Positions 45,015 to 56,118 of a stretch of DNA of 60,000 bases are shown here, piece by piece (the first letter of the stretch is position 1; every line of letters starts with the position of its first letter). Below the pieces are notes generated by a model. The model saw nothing but the letters and a program-made list of their open reading frames with translations, was not told the origin of the DNA and made no database searches. Made by a program: the position numbers and the translations under genes. Source of the DNA: Polytrichum commune. Lineage: Eukaryota > Streptophyta > Polytrichopsida > Polytrichales > Polytrichaceae. The DNA lies in the NCBI GenBank assembly GCA_950295325.1, contig OX485809.1:4156001-4216000 (forward strand), given 5' to 3'.

Positions 45015-46439
45015 TTATGGACTCAGCTTGAGAATCCAAGTGTCCAGATCCGCGGCCGATTCTTGTCGTCCGCTACTAGTCACCACCCCAACAGACGTGT
45101 AAATGCTCCAACCCACGGCATCCAGTGCATCGATCAACTGCGCTAGCAGCATTCTCGCATGCATTGCATCCGGGCCGGACGCTGCCCATGGATTGCCCAT
45201 CAGCCTCAACTCGCCGGGCATTCGACGGTGGCCATAAGTTTCCTCCTCCGTCGGCGGCACTAATCCATGGGGCCAGGAGCTCTGGATGGTGGAACGCACC
45301 AGCTGAAGCAACTCCGTCGTGCCGGTGTCCTCGATAACCCGGATCCTGTCGGTGTTCTGGAAGGAAATGGCGGCCATAAGGACATGAGGCTCGGGGCTCC
45401 CGTGCGTGAAATACATGGTGTCCTTCTCGGTCGCGTGCTTGGTGATGTCCGTTGTCACGAGGACACCCCACCCCTGCTGCAGCATGGTGCGCAGGATGCG
45501 GGCAACGAGGCGCCGTGCAGACTCGTCGTCGCCGTCGTCGTCGTTGTTGCAGCAAGAAAGTCTGAGAAGTCACAGTCAACACTTCATTAATTAGGAACTA
45601 GGTAACAGCCCACTCGCACACACGGAACGTTGGCCGACGTTTCAGATAGTAGCCTCGCGTATGCGTGTGCCAAAAAGGACGTCGAATGTTCGGGTAAAGT
45701 GTTCCAGTAGAAAGTCACTACTCACAGACGAGGATGACAAACTCAATGAAGTTGTCACCAAGTACAAGTCAGGATTTGTGACGGACGAGGAAGGAAGCTT
45801 GGTTTTTGGTCTTATTGTGTTTGAGAGTTCGTTGAACGTTCTGAAACATTGGACCACTATGTAGAACTCTCATCCAACGTTGAAGTGCAGGAAAAGATGG
45901 CTAGCCAGGTTGGAAGAGGCCGGTCCTTGTCGTTCCGAAACGTCGGACCTTCGCCGTGTGCGAGTGGGATATAAGTTAATAGATGTGAGTCTTGCCAGCA
46001 TCGAGGTAGGTATTGGGTGCCTCCTACAACAGTGGTTGTGCGTGTACGCAACTTGATTCAATCTTATTGTCGAATTCTTACCTTTTTCCATAGTTGTGGT
46101 TCATGGCAGTTTTCCTCCACGGGAATCCCCGAAGTTTAAACTCGTACGAGACCGAGTAACGTTTCTCCGATTGAATCCCACGTGCCCAGGAGCATTGAAT
46201 GACGGTCCGCAGGATGTCCATCACGTCCTGCGGTAGGTTCGTGACGCGCAGCTTATCCTTGTCGTGAAGAGAGATACAGCCCACGGGATTGGCAATCACC
46301 GACGACGTCGTACCGAGCGATGATCGGAGGTGTCGGAGGCGAATCTGATTGATGTGAATTGTGTGCGACAGCGCCAGCGCTTTGCACCCAGCTTCTCTCA
46401 CGTTGGCCGCTTTCATCATGTTCATCAGCAGCAGAAGCA
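45015..46439 (-). CDS. Two-repeat protein of unknown function, at least two exons (5' end incomplete)
   Basis: Exons 46439-46082 and 45561-45015. The intron 45562-46081 has donor AAAAG|GTAAGA and acceptor CTTCTCAG|A, and the phases agree (AG+A = Arg). The protein has two related modules. Module 1 ends LRTVIQCSWARGIQ..YSVSYEFKLRGFPW. Module 2 has LQQGWGVLVTTDITK, AAISFQNTDRIRVIED and VRSTIQSSWPHGL..GELRLMGNPW. The pattern (I/V)..(S/T)IQ..W..G...(E)F(K)L.G.PW resembles a eukaryotic uncharacterised family seen in fungi and animals; I cannot name it. A predicted acceptor CCCTTCAG| precedes the first exon. Upstream, an ATG at 46486 (MEIELGAVEEF) may begin a previous exon. A TIR element sits in the intron. 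Confidence 0.55.
45609..45968. mobile_element. TIR element inserted in the intron of the two-repeat gene
   Basis: The left end is CCCACTCGCACACACGGAAC and the right end, reverse complemented, is CCCACTCGCACACGGCGAAG. Both are followed by GACGTTTC(A/G)-like sequence, so the TIR is about 35 bp and the element 360 bp. The target duplication is unclear. Confidence 0.65.
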
Positions 46440-46496
46440 CTGAAGGGATTTATGAATTCCTCCACAGCTCCTAGCTCGATCTCCAAATGCTACATA

Positions 46497-47720
46497 AATT
46501 ACCAACCCAGAGGACGATCTTAATCCCCTAAGCCCCCAAAAATTCGGAGAGAGTTCGTACGAACAAGCGCCTGGACCAGCAGCTTCAAATTAATAAGTCA
46601 GCTACACAACCCTAGTTCAACCCCTTGAATACTAAATAATTTGCACTCTTCCATCTCAGTAGAATCCCTCAGTGTAATCCCTCTCAGAAATGTAATTGTA
46701 GCCTTCTCAATCCACCTGATATTCGAAGGGATGATGACCGAAACTAAGACCAAGGTTCAAAATCATCTAAAAACAAGCTGATGACTATCTACCCCCACCT
46801 AACCCCCAAAATGCCAGGACTTCGTAGGAACAAGCGCCAGGATCAGCACCTTTAAATCAAGTAGACCTTCTTGAGTTCCACCGCCCTAATTCCATCCTCC
46901 AGAACTAACGAATCTCCACTCATCCTGCTCAGTATCGGTCTCAGAATCTTCAGGTAGATTGAGAAGGTTATGGCCCCAAGTTACATCCTCAAAGCCCCTC
47001 AGAGGAACTGAGATGTGAGGTTCTCAATCTCTCTGACCGAAGGGTTGATAGGAACCAAGCTTCAAAACGATCAAGACACAAGCTGGAACTATCAACCATA
47101 ATCACATTCTTAACCAAATCATCCTTCTACCTGCATTTATCCCTGTGATATCCTCAAATTATCTCTTTCAGAAAAAAGATCTGTTAAGGGTCAAATGTCA
47201 AATTTGCATACAGTTCTGGTTCTATTCCTTACTAAATCTACACAAAATCCCTGTCCGAAACAAAGTGTAAGCCTCTCAATCTATCTATCTGACGGAAGGG
47301 CAAGGTTTAAAATAATCTAGAAACAAGCTAAAACTATCAATTATGTACAAATTCTCGAGAAAACAGAGGTACGATCAACCATCCCTTCTACCTGGAGGTA
47401 TCCCAGGGATATAATCCTCAAAATATCTCTCAGAAACACAACTGTTGAATGTCATTGAATGTAAGGTTCGAAGTTCTGTTTCTGATCTTTAACGAACCTC
47501 CGCGAATCCCCCTCAAAAATAGAATGAAAGCCTATCCATATATCCATCTATCCGACCGAATGCTTGATCGAAAATCAAGATTCAAAATGATCTAAAAACC
47601 GTGTTGGTCAACCCTTTTACCTGCAGTATCCCCTGAATGATGTGATATCCTCAAATGTCTCTCAGAAAACAGAAATGGCAATCAATCAAACGTGCGAAGC
47701 TGAAGTAACTCAAGTGCTAT
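46497..47720. repeat. Degenerate tandem repeat, 250-280-bp unit, about five copies
   Basis: Recurring blocks are GAACAAGCGCC(T/A)GGA, ACAAGCTGA(A)ACTATC, CTACCTG.A..TATCCC, ATCCTCAAA and TCTCTCAGAAA. The array lies directly upstream of the two-repeat gene and may be its promoter or a long first intron. Confidence 0.55.
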
Positions 47721-48014
47721 TCCAAATCTCTCCGAACTCGGACATGATAAGCTGAAACATCTATCCTATTAATACCCTTGTAGTTGCGGTACCTAGCTAA
47801 TTCCCTTAATCTCTCATGCCAATCGATTTTTCTCCCGTGTCTATTCTTAATTGATATATGAGGAGGCACATTATCACATGTAATTCATGGTCTGACCACT
47901 ACGTACTAGAGATTGTATGCGAGGAGTCTTACCACAGTCCATAGCATGATGACACATGTACGATATTAAATGTAGCACTCACCATCGCGCAAGGACCGTT
48001 TGCTATGGTCTCAC
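47721..48014. other. Intergenic
   Basis: No gene or repeat recognised. Confidence 0.4.
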
Positions 48015-48023
48015 GTTCAATGC

Positions 48024-48226
48024 AGTGATCGGGGAGATTTTTGAGCATAATCGGTTGAGATCCTAGTGTTTGCAAGTCCAACTGGTTACATGTTGACATC
48101 CTTCAGTTTTCCTTTATCAAATTGGGGATATTCTATAAATTCCTCTGAAATGATCGGTAATTTTCCTGCAGTCTTGAACTTCAACCAGTGCATCTGTAAC
48201 TAACTGCCGGTTCTCCCCAATCATAG
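48024..48226 (+). mobile_element. MITE (possibly Mutator-type), copy with near-perfect 9-bp TSD
   Basis: Ends AGTGATCGGGGAGA and, reverse complemented, CTATGATTGGGGAGA. Flanks GTTCAATGC (48015-48023) and GTTCAATGA (48227-48235) agree at 8 of 9 bases, the size typical of Mutator-like elements. Related copies are at 2722-2880 and 3536-3759. Confidence 0.65.
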
Positions 48227-48235
48227 GTTCAATGA

Positions 48236-48894
48236 AGACACGACATGTCAGCAAAATCTGAGATGATGATCACTACATCATGTGATGGACACGTCTGGCT
48301 ATGTCATGGGTGTAATAAACACCCAACACTTACCTCATTGCTACCATGGCTCAGTAAGTTGGATTCCTACTACGGCATGTGATAGGGCTCCTTGCACCTA
48401 TTACCTAGTTTAAGAACCTCAGAACCCGGAAGGGGGCTCGGGACTCAGAAAGAAACTCCTAACAGTTGATCACATGAGATACAATCGTAACCCTTCTCAA
48501 AATCTCTAAGTTGGAAATGGGACATAAATTTCACTCTAGCTATGATCTAGCTGTTAGTAGAAACTGTAGTTGCACTTGGTACTTGCTGCCTAGGAGTGCA
48601 AAAAAAAATTGTTTTTGTCAATGGGGTGGCAATTGAACTTGCTCTAATTCCACAGCCCATGGCAAGAAAAAGATCACTTGAACAAGACAACTGCAACAGA
48701 CAGGCTATGCTTGCATGTGGATTCTAGACAGTCTAGCATTTTATTAAGAGACAATTTAATGCTTGACATGCCCCCACACGTACATATGGAGGGGTAGTAC
48801 CTTAATGCTGATCCCCAAATGAGATACCTAACCTACCTCATATACTATGCAACTCGTGTTCTACGTATGTCTTTGGAACAGAAACTCCCACCAC
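48236..48894. other. Intergenic
   Basis: No gene recognised. Confidence 0.4.
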
Positions 48895-49371
48895 CACTAC
48901 ACTAAACATGATATTTAGTGTTTGATTATATTTAGTGTTGTTACCACCCTATCTTGCTCAACACTAATTTTCAATTCTTTGATAATTAGTGTTAGACATA
49001 AATGCACCGTCACCTTCCCTACCACCACCTCCCTTCTCCTTTTAACATTGTTAATTTTATTTTTTCATATCTTTACTAACACTTAATTCGTGCATGTAAC
49101 TTCCAACACCATATTCGAAATTTTGGGAGATTTCCAGTCTCCCAATTTGATGACAGTTTAGGTGGAGTCGACCTAAAATGTACCCAGTGGGTACATTTTA
49201 GGTCGACTCAACCTAAACTGTATTTTCCCAAAATCATGGAATTTTCCCAAAATTTCGAATATGGTGTTTTCCACATATTACCATAGTTGATATTTAGTGT
49301 TTGAGTTTACATTTGATGTTACTTACTTTCATAGGGTTAGTGATATTTAGTGTTTGCGTTTGTATTTAGTG
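48895..49371. mobile_element. Short CACTA-like element, same family as 3211-4893
   Basis: Starts CACTACACTAAACATGATAT followed by TTAGTG and ends GTATTTAGTG. It contains repeated ATATTTAGTGTT words and a large palindrome (49105-49268). The 3-bp flanks do not match. Confidence 0.45.
49105..49268. repeat. 164-bp near-palindrome (foldback)
   Basis: Outer arms AACACCATATTCGAAATTTT and inverse are perfect over about 24 bp. Inner arms ACAGTTTAGGT(G/T)GAGTCGAC and ACCTAAAATGTACCCA with inverse meet at about 49188. It could fold into one long hairpin and is probably a nested palindromic MITE. Confidence 0.85.
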
Positions 49372-50369
49372 TATCAGGAAGGAGGGTCACTTTCACATAG
49401 GGCCATGACATAAAAAAAACTTTTGTGTTGGAGTTTTGAGCTCCACATATAATTTCTTACATGTGTAGGGGATGTGTCATTTCATTGTCATGCAAAAGGT
49501 CCGTGAAGGAATATTCCATCTTTATTTAGTTTTATAGATCTTCTAGATCTAGATCTACGTGTAGAAATTTACCGCCAAAATTTACCCATAATAAAAAAAG
49601 TACCACCTCAAAAAATTTTGCATATGCTAAAACCATGACATAATTCTAACATTCCGTTTGTTAAATAATAAAACTAGTCAAAGATGACACCATCTCCACA
49701 GTGGTTGCAACCTCCACGACACATGTGTTGGCCGCAAAAAATATCACTTTACTATACTTTTGGTGTAGGAAAGGACCATGTTTCCTACTAGTGCACAACA
49801 ACCACAATAATGTTCAAGATTCAAGTAAACTTTTTAAGAAAATTGGAATGAATGATAAAACAAGGTTTTGCATAGGTGCAAGTTCTCCTTTCGCATGTAC
49901 TTGAAGATTAGGTCTAGAAACTTGTTATGGTTGGACCCACCGATATTGTAAGTGGAATTAGTATAATGCGATGTAAAACTTGAGCCTAATTTGCTTGAAC
50001 AAATCTAGTAACTCCATGCTTCTTGATGCATCTATTGTTCACAAGAACAATTTTAATATTATTGAAATGTTGTCATCATTGGACATTTGTTTCTTGAATA
50101 TGTGTTCAGTAGATGCCACGTTCACCATTTGTTTTTTGATGGGTGTGTCCAATGAAGTTAGGCCTATGAGGTTAGCCTCAAATTCTTGAGGGTCTAATTA
50201 TCCCTTATATGTTTGAGAGGTCCGATCAAGGCTTTTCCATGCACAAAAGTGTATATATTGAGCTATTTGAATGCGTATGAATACATGTGAAAGTAGACAA
50301 CTTTACCTAAAATATTATAAAATATACATATTAAATCAGCACACTAATTCAAGTGTCATTTTAGAATGA
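49372..50369. other. Intergenic
   Basis: No recognised gene; short frames at 49701-49904 and 49980-50189 have no domain. Confidence 0.4.
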
Positions 50370-51390
50370 CAAAGACAAATTCAAATTGTAAGTCACAAAA
50401 ATTATAACCTCAGTGGTAGTGAGGGTTTTGTAATATTTTTGACTTCCAAGTTAATTACATGCTTTATTGTCAGTTTCCAGGGTTGTCTATCCCGACGTCA
50501 TGACGGTGTCGTGCCGTCATGACGTGTCGTGTCGTGACGGACCCCTCCGTCACGACACAATAGGGTCCACGTAGGGTCAACCTAGGGGACAGCTAGTAGG
50601 GTGGGTAAAATACTTACCTTCTTGCCAAGGTGGCGTCCTATGTGGTAGAAAAGGCCGACGTGGACGTGGATATGCCTAGCGCCAGGTAAACCATTTTGCC
50701 ATTCTGTTATCATTCTGTTAAAATCAAAGTAGTAAAATATGACTAAGGAGTGTGTGGGGCGGACAGCGGACGGGGGTGGAGCGGACGGGGGGGGGGGGAA
50801 CGGGGGGGGAACGGGGCGGACCGGGGGGGTTGGGAACGGGGCGGGAACGAGGCGGACTGGGGGCGGGAACGGGGGTGGACGGGGGCTAGTAATTTTTTCC
50901 CCACTTTACCTCTACTTTGCTAACATGTCATCACACGTGGACATCTTACATCCTACGTGTCCGAAATGGGGTAATGTAATTACACACAGAATTCGGTAAA
51001 ATTCAAGTCCGTCAGGATAAAAACAGCATCCGGCATAATGTCGTGACGGATACGTGTCGTGACGGCACGACATTATGCCGAGATTAGCCTCCGTCACGAC
51101 ACAATAGACAACCCTGTCAGTTTCACTTTGAGAACGAAATCCCAATCAATTGCTTGTTTACTCAATGGAAGTGAACATATATATTGGATTTTGGTCCTTG
51201 AAGGTGAAGTGCACTCAATATGGGATTTGTAGTCAAGCGGCCTTCAAGAATGCAAGGGCAATGTTTTTTTTGAAGTTGGGCGAGGCGGGCAACAATTTTC
51301 GGTCGGGTTTAAAAATTTCCTAGGAGGGTTGCCCCCGCCCGGATTTAACACCCCCCAAAGTTCGTAGAGGGGTGTTTAATGTCTGCCACA
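50370..51390. repeat. Duplicated repeat, copy A (interrupted by a hAT element)
   Basis: Matches 51885-52860: TTTTAGAATGACAAAGAC, AAAAATTATAACCTCAGTG, TTAATTACATGCTTTATTG, TTGCTTGTTTACTCAATGG and GTGCAAGGGCAATG-like blocks in the same order. Copy A is split by the element at 50478-51116. Confidence 0.75.
50478..51116. mobile_element. Non-autonomous hAT transposon with perfect 8-bp TSD
   Basis: TIR CAGGGTTGTCTAT and inverse. The TSD TCAGTTTC lies at 50470-50477 and 51117-51124. Subterminal repeats CCGTCACGACACAATAG occur near both ends, with CGTCATGACG words, as expected for hAT transposase binding sites. The interior is G-rich (50760-50885) and gives a spurious Gly-rich frame. No transposase. 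Confidence 0.95.
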
Positions 51391-51884
51391 AAATATACAA
51401 TCCACCAAACACACTACCGCACCAAAAATATTCCAACCAATGTTGCCGAGGGTTTGATAGATTCACTAACTTCACACCACTCAAGCTTCCTAAAAATATC
51501 TCCACAACGTTGTGGCCCATGAATTTATAACTCCATGAGGCAAGCTCATATGAAATCTCTCTAAAGCCATGCGAAACACGTCAGTCTAGGCACTCAAAGA
51601 TCTTGCCTAATTACCTCCCGGATGAAATCAATGGACTTAACTAATGAGTTATTCCAGTAAGTATCTTTTATAATTAATTAGGCTTTATTAATTTGGTAAG
51701 CATGCTTTCTGATTTACTTGGGCTTAATTAGAATTCATCAGGATTAATCAAATTTAAATAGACTTAGTTACATTCAATCACACTTAATTTGTTTAAACGC
51801 GTATGAGAACTTTATGATAGTAGAAGGTATTAGCTACAAAATTATAGAATATAGAATATTAAAAATAAATCACTAATTTTAGTT
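51391..51884. other. Intergenic
   Basis: No gene; AATTA-rich words at 51660-51800. Confidence 0.4.
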
Positions 51885-52860
51885 CCATTTTAGAATGACA
51901 AAGACCCTTTCAATGGTAAGTCATAAAAATTATAACCTCAGTGCCAATGAGGATTTTGTAATATTTTTGACTTCCAACTTAATTACATGCTTTATTGGCG
52001 GTTTCACTTTGAATATGAAATCCCAGTCAATTGCTTACTTACTCAATGGAAGTGACTATATATATTGGATTTGGGACCTTGAAAATGAAGTGCACTCAAT
52101 ATGAGATTTGTGAATATTAAGTGGCCTTCAAGAGTGCAAGGGCAATGGTTTTTTCAAAGCCGGGCGGGCAGGCAATAGTCCCGGGTACGCAACTCCCATA
52201 TTATACGCAGGGGGCATCGTACTTAAAACGGCTTAGAGGACAGCTTTTGTAAAAATTATATCAAATTATGTCAAATTAAAATGATCAAAAAGTTGGGTGA
52301 AGACCAAATTAAATAAAATGAGATGAAAAAAAAGTTGGGTAAAGACCAAATTAAATAAAATGAGATGAAAAAAAAAGTTGGATTGCATATTTATTAAGCC
52401 TCCCATTAAAATTATAAGCCACGAATAGTTGCCTCCCATTAAAATTATAATTCATTCACAATGTTAAAAATTTATTAAGAAGTCCAAAAAGTTGGGTAGT
52501 TTGACCTATGGTACCTGTACTAAAAAAAATCATATAATTAGGTTTTTAATGCAATTATATGCTTCAAAATATATTCATTTCCTATATATAATTACATTTT
52601 TGGATTCATTGTTAGAAGGGCTACAAGGGTTTCCTACATTAAAACAAATTGTATCACTCAATATTGGACTAAAACGCATTATAAGTGATTATAATGAGGA
52701 CCATATAATACGGGAGTTGTGTACCTAGGGCAATAGTTTTCAGTCGGGTCCAAAATATCTTGATTTTCTGGATGAGCAGCTGCCCTTGCTCGAATATTCC
52801 TCCCCCGAAAAGTTCATGGGTGGGAACTTAATGACCGTTTCTTATTCAAGAAACAACAGC
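51885..52860. repeat. Duplicated repeat, copy B (interrupted by a hAT-type MITE)
   Basis: Same blocks as copy A; split at 52180-52729 by the CCCGGGTACG MITE. Confidence 0.75.
52180..52729. mobile_element. hAT-type MITE, copy B
   Basis: Same family as 40374-40846. TSD GCAATAGT at 52172-52179 and 52730-52737 is perfect. It is 77 bp longer than copy A because internal stretches are duplicated (GTTGGGT(G)AAGACCAAATTA and the TTGCCTCCCATTAAAATTAT region). Confidence 0.95.
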
Positions 52861-53059
52861 TAAAGACTTTGGGTATCATAAATTAGAGTATATCTATATA
52901 TACTATAATTCCACCTTATCCGAAAATCACATTATGTATTTTAGATAATGTGACATTTATTTTACTATTTTAATTTTCAAACATGTTCCAAATAGAAGAA
53001 AATTGGCTTCAAATAATTACAACTAAAATTTATGTTAAATTTGTGTTGAATCACTTTTG

Positions 53060-55060
53060 TGGCCTGAGGGTTGGACTCTTCATACCGGGTACGTATTGAC
53101 GTGAGTGTGGAATGGGGTGTTATTTTTGTCATTAACGTGCATAATACACATAAGGGAGAGGTATTATTTTTCTCTAATGTTGACAATTAAAAGGGTTGCG
53201 TAAGATTTGAAAGTAAGGATACATGTACAAAAGAGACTACTAAACTTTAGAGAAAAAATTGACAATACATGTGCTAGTTTCATTCAATTTACCTTATGTT
53301 GTCCAAATGACTTGCGTTTTAAGGTTCAATTATTATGAGTTACATCCTATGAATGTAAGAATTTAAAATGGTTTTCTCAATGGAAAGTGAAAGTTGATTG
53401 TATATAATACATGAGTATCTATTTTATGATATACATTTTGTGTATGTAGTGGAGGCATTTCTCACACTAAACTGAAAACCTTAGTATAATTACATGAGTC
53501 CATTTTCCAACTTACCATTAGTACATATACATGTCTATAAGGGGTTCTATTTCAACGTCACCAATATATGTCAATTAGGTTTCCAATGAACAGTCCAACC
53601 CCCCCTGGGGGTGGTTATCGTGAGCTCTCTATTGTGATGATAAGTAATTATATTTTATATCAAACTAGGCCAATGATCAATCCTATTTTGAATACGCCAA
53701 TAATTGAATGCACATGGAAACTTCATTCTCTCAGTAGTAATATAACCTTTAAAAAAAACCTTGTAGTTGGAATTTTCTTATTCATTGCAACATGTGTAAG
53801 AAGTGAGGCCCACTGGCAAAAATTGTATACGAAATTCATCACAAAAGCATCAACAATTCTTCAATTACATTGGACCATCAACATCACTACCCAAAGGCTC
53901 CAACACTATATAAAAATGCATTCTCGGTCCTAAGCCATACTTAAATGAAAAGCAAAGCATGATTAAGATTGAAGTCTTTGGTGTTTGTGATGTGCATTAG
54001 CAACTTGTGTGGTTGAGAATTGTGTAAAGGCTTCAAGGACAAGTTTTCACACACCAAGAACAAGGCTTCAAGGACAAATGGCTCACAGCACGAGACTATT
54101 TGGCGACCAAATCGACACATTTATCTTGTAACTTAAATGGCATGTTGAGTGCTCAAGAATTTTGGCTATGGAAAACTTGACCCTATTGGTTGTAATTCTC
54201 TAGCTTTGGTAATTAACTAAATATTCAATCTAGGAGTAAATTACTAATTTAAGACACTCAACATGAGTCATACTTAGTTGGAAATATCATATATTTTGCT
54301 CATATAAAAATATTGGGCAACACTTTGCGGTTGGTTGTAGGTTCTCAAGTCCCGAGGTTGGACTCTTCATTGGTAGCCTGAATGATGTGTGTGGGTCGCT
54401 ATGAATTTAAAACCCCTACATGTGAGAAGTTTATAGTGGAAAACAAATGTATACATACTAACGATAAGCTAGAAAACGGGCTCATGTGCTTAAACTAAGC
54501 TTTTCAATTTAATGTGGTACATGCATCCACTACATATACAAAATATAAATCATGAACAAAATAGGCCTTTATTGCATATAAAGTACACTATTAATTTCTC
54601 ATTAAGAAGTGGACATTTTTTTTCATCCATAGCATGTAAGTAAACAATTGCATCAAACAAACAAAGACAAGAGCACAATAACTTAGTCTAGAAAGCAAAA
54701 CGCAAGGAGGCCCATGAGCACTCCAAGAGCCGCCAACTTGTAAAAACATGGAACCCTAATGCAAACCTTACCAAGAATGGACATGATAGTTATTAAGGAC
54801 TATTACCATATGCCCATCATATGAAACCAAATGGATCAAAACTTGAATTGGATGAAACCAACATATCTGTTATTAAATTTTTCTTTAACTTAGGGTCCCC
54901 TTTTGCAAATCTACCTTTATTTTAAAATATTTTAACAACCCTTTTAAATGGACATATGAGAGAAAAATAACACCTCTCCCTTGTGTACACTATGTATGCT
55001 AATGCCTCAACTAATACCCCTTCTTACACTCACATTGGTTCGTACATGCTGTGCATAATC
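53060..55060. repeat. Long imperfect inverted repeat
   Basis: Arm 1 (about 53060-53560) pairs with arm 2 (about 54390-55060). Matching blocks on opposite strands are AAGGGAGAGGT(A/G)TTATTTTTC, TTAAAAGGGTTG, TTTTGT(G/A)TATGTAGTGGA and AGGGGTT. The spacer holds a 121-aa frame at 53568-53933 with no known domain. Transcription would give a long hairpin RNA. Confidence 0.6.
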
Positions 55061-55151
55061 CACCCACTGGGTCCTATGTAAACAACTTTCAAGTTTTTAT
55101 TAACAAATTTGTCAAGTGTGGAAATAATTTATTGTTTGGACAGTGGACAAT

Positions 55152-55530
55152 AAACTACACTAAATATGATATTTAGTGTCATAGGGTATGTTATGTTTTT
55201 TTGATAACTTTTCGGATGACGCTTCTTATGAATAAGTTAACAAATATTGTCATGGATGATGGAGGAGTTCATTCATTGGCCAAAACCCTACCTCCTCTTG
55301 TAATCAACTTGTGATGAAAAATTGTCGTGGATGATTGAAATTTGGATGAGAAATCACTTGGTAAGTGACATTAATTGCAACACTGTAAATCTATAAACCC
55401 CCAGAAAAATTACAAGGAATGACAAGTGACGTTGGGTTAACATTTAGTGTTGGCGACACTAGACCGTGGTTTTCAATTACTATTCAACAAGACAATTAGA
55501 ATTGGTGACAATATCATATTTAGTGTAGTG
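55152..55530. mobile_element. Short CACTA-like element, same family as 3211-4893
   Basis: The left end CTACACTAAATATGATATTTA lacks the first CA. The right end, reverse complemented, is CACTACACTAAATATGATAT. Shared internal GTTAACATTTAGTGTTGG and CACTAGACCG match 4790-4820. Confidence 0.55.
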
Positions 55531-55700
55531 TATATATAAATAATTATATATATGTGCACTACATTAAAAAGGCTTTGTACACAGGTTGAGAAATGTGCCA
55601 ATTGACGTTTATCCGCTCTTTGGCATGGCTCCAACCTTCATCTAACTTAAAAAGCAAACTCATAGTAGCAAGGAAGAAAAAAACTATCCATTCCACACCT

Positions 55701-56118
55701 AGAGCGTCCCCACCAGACCGGGCATGGGGCATCCCAACACCAAAATGGGGCATCCCGGGTTCTTAGGTGGCGGTACTGGCATAAATTAAGCCCCACCAAT
55801 GTCCGGCCCACCATAATTTAGAACCGGCCCAAGTATAGTAAAGACTTCCCCCCGCCATAAATGGTTCATATAGCGGCCCTCTTCCACCCGCCAAGAGATT
55901 ACTTTGATATCAAATACTCCGATACCCTACTTTATCCCATGTCAGGTAATAAGTGTCGTTATCTTATTGATTGCTTTCTAATCATGCCGGGGTATGCTTA
56001 GGCTTTGGTGGGCTTTGACTCAAGATGAGTTGCCCCGCCCAAGATGAAGGGCTCCCCAAAGATATAAAATATTATATACTCTATTTGGCGTGTGCCCTAT
56101 CTGGTGGGAATGCTCTTA
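55701..56118. mobile_element. TIR element, possibly Harbinger- or Mutator-like MITE
   Basis: The left end AGAGCGTCCCCACCAGACCG and the right end, reverse complemented, (TA)AGAGCATTCCCACCAGATAG share about 17 of 20 bases. The interior is CCC/GGG-rich. Similar GAGCAT..CCACCAG ends are common in plant MITEs. The target duplication is not clear. Confidence 0.55.

Noticed and set aside
50739-50999. Gly-rich protein frame
   Set aside because: It is a translation of a G-run tract inside a non-autonomous hAT element.
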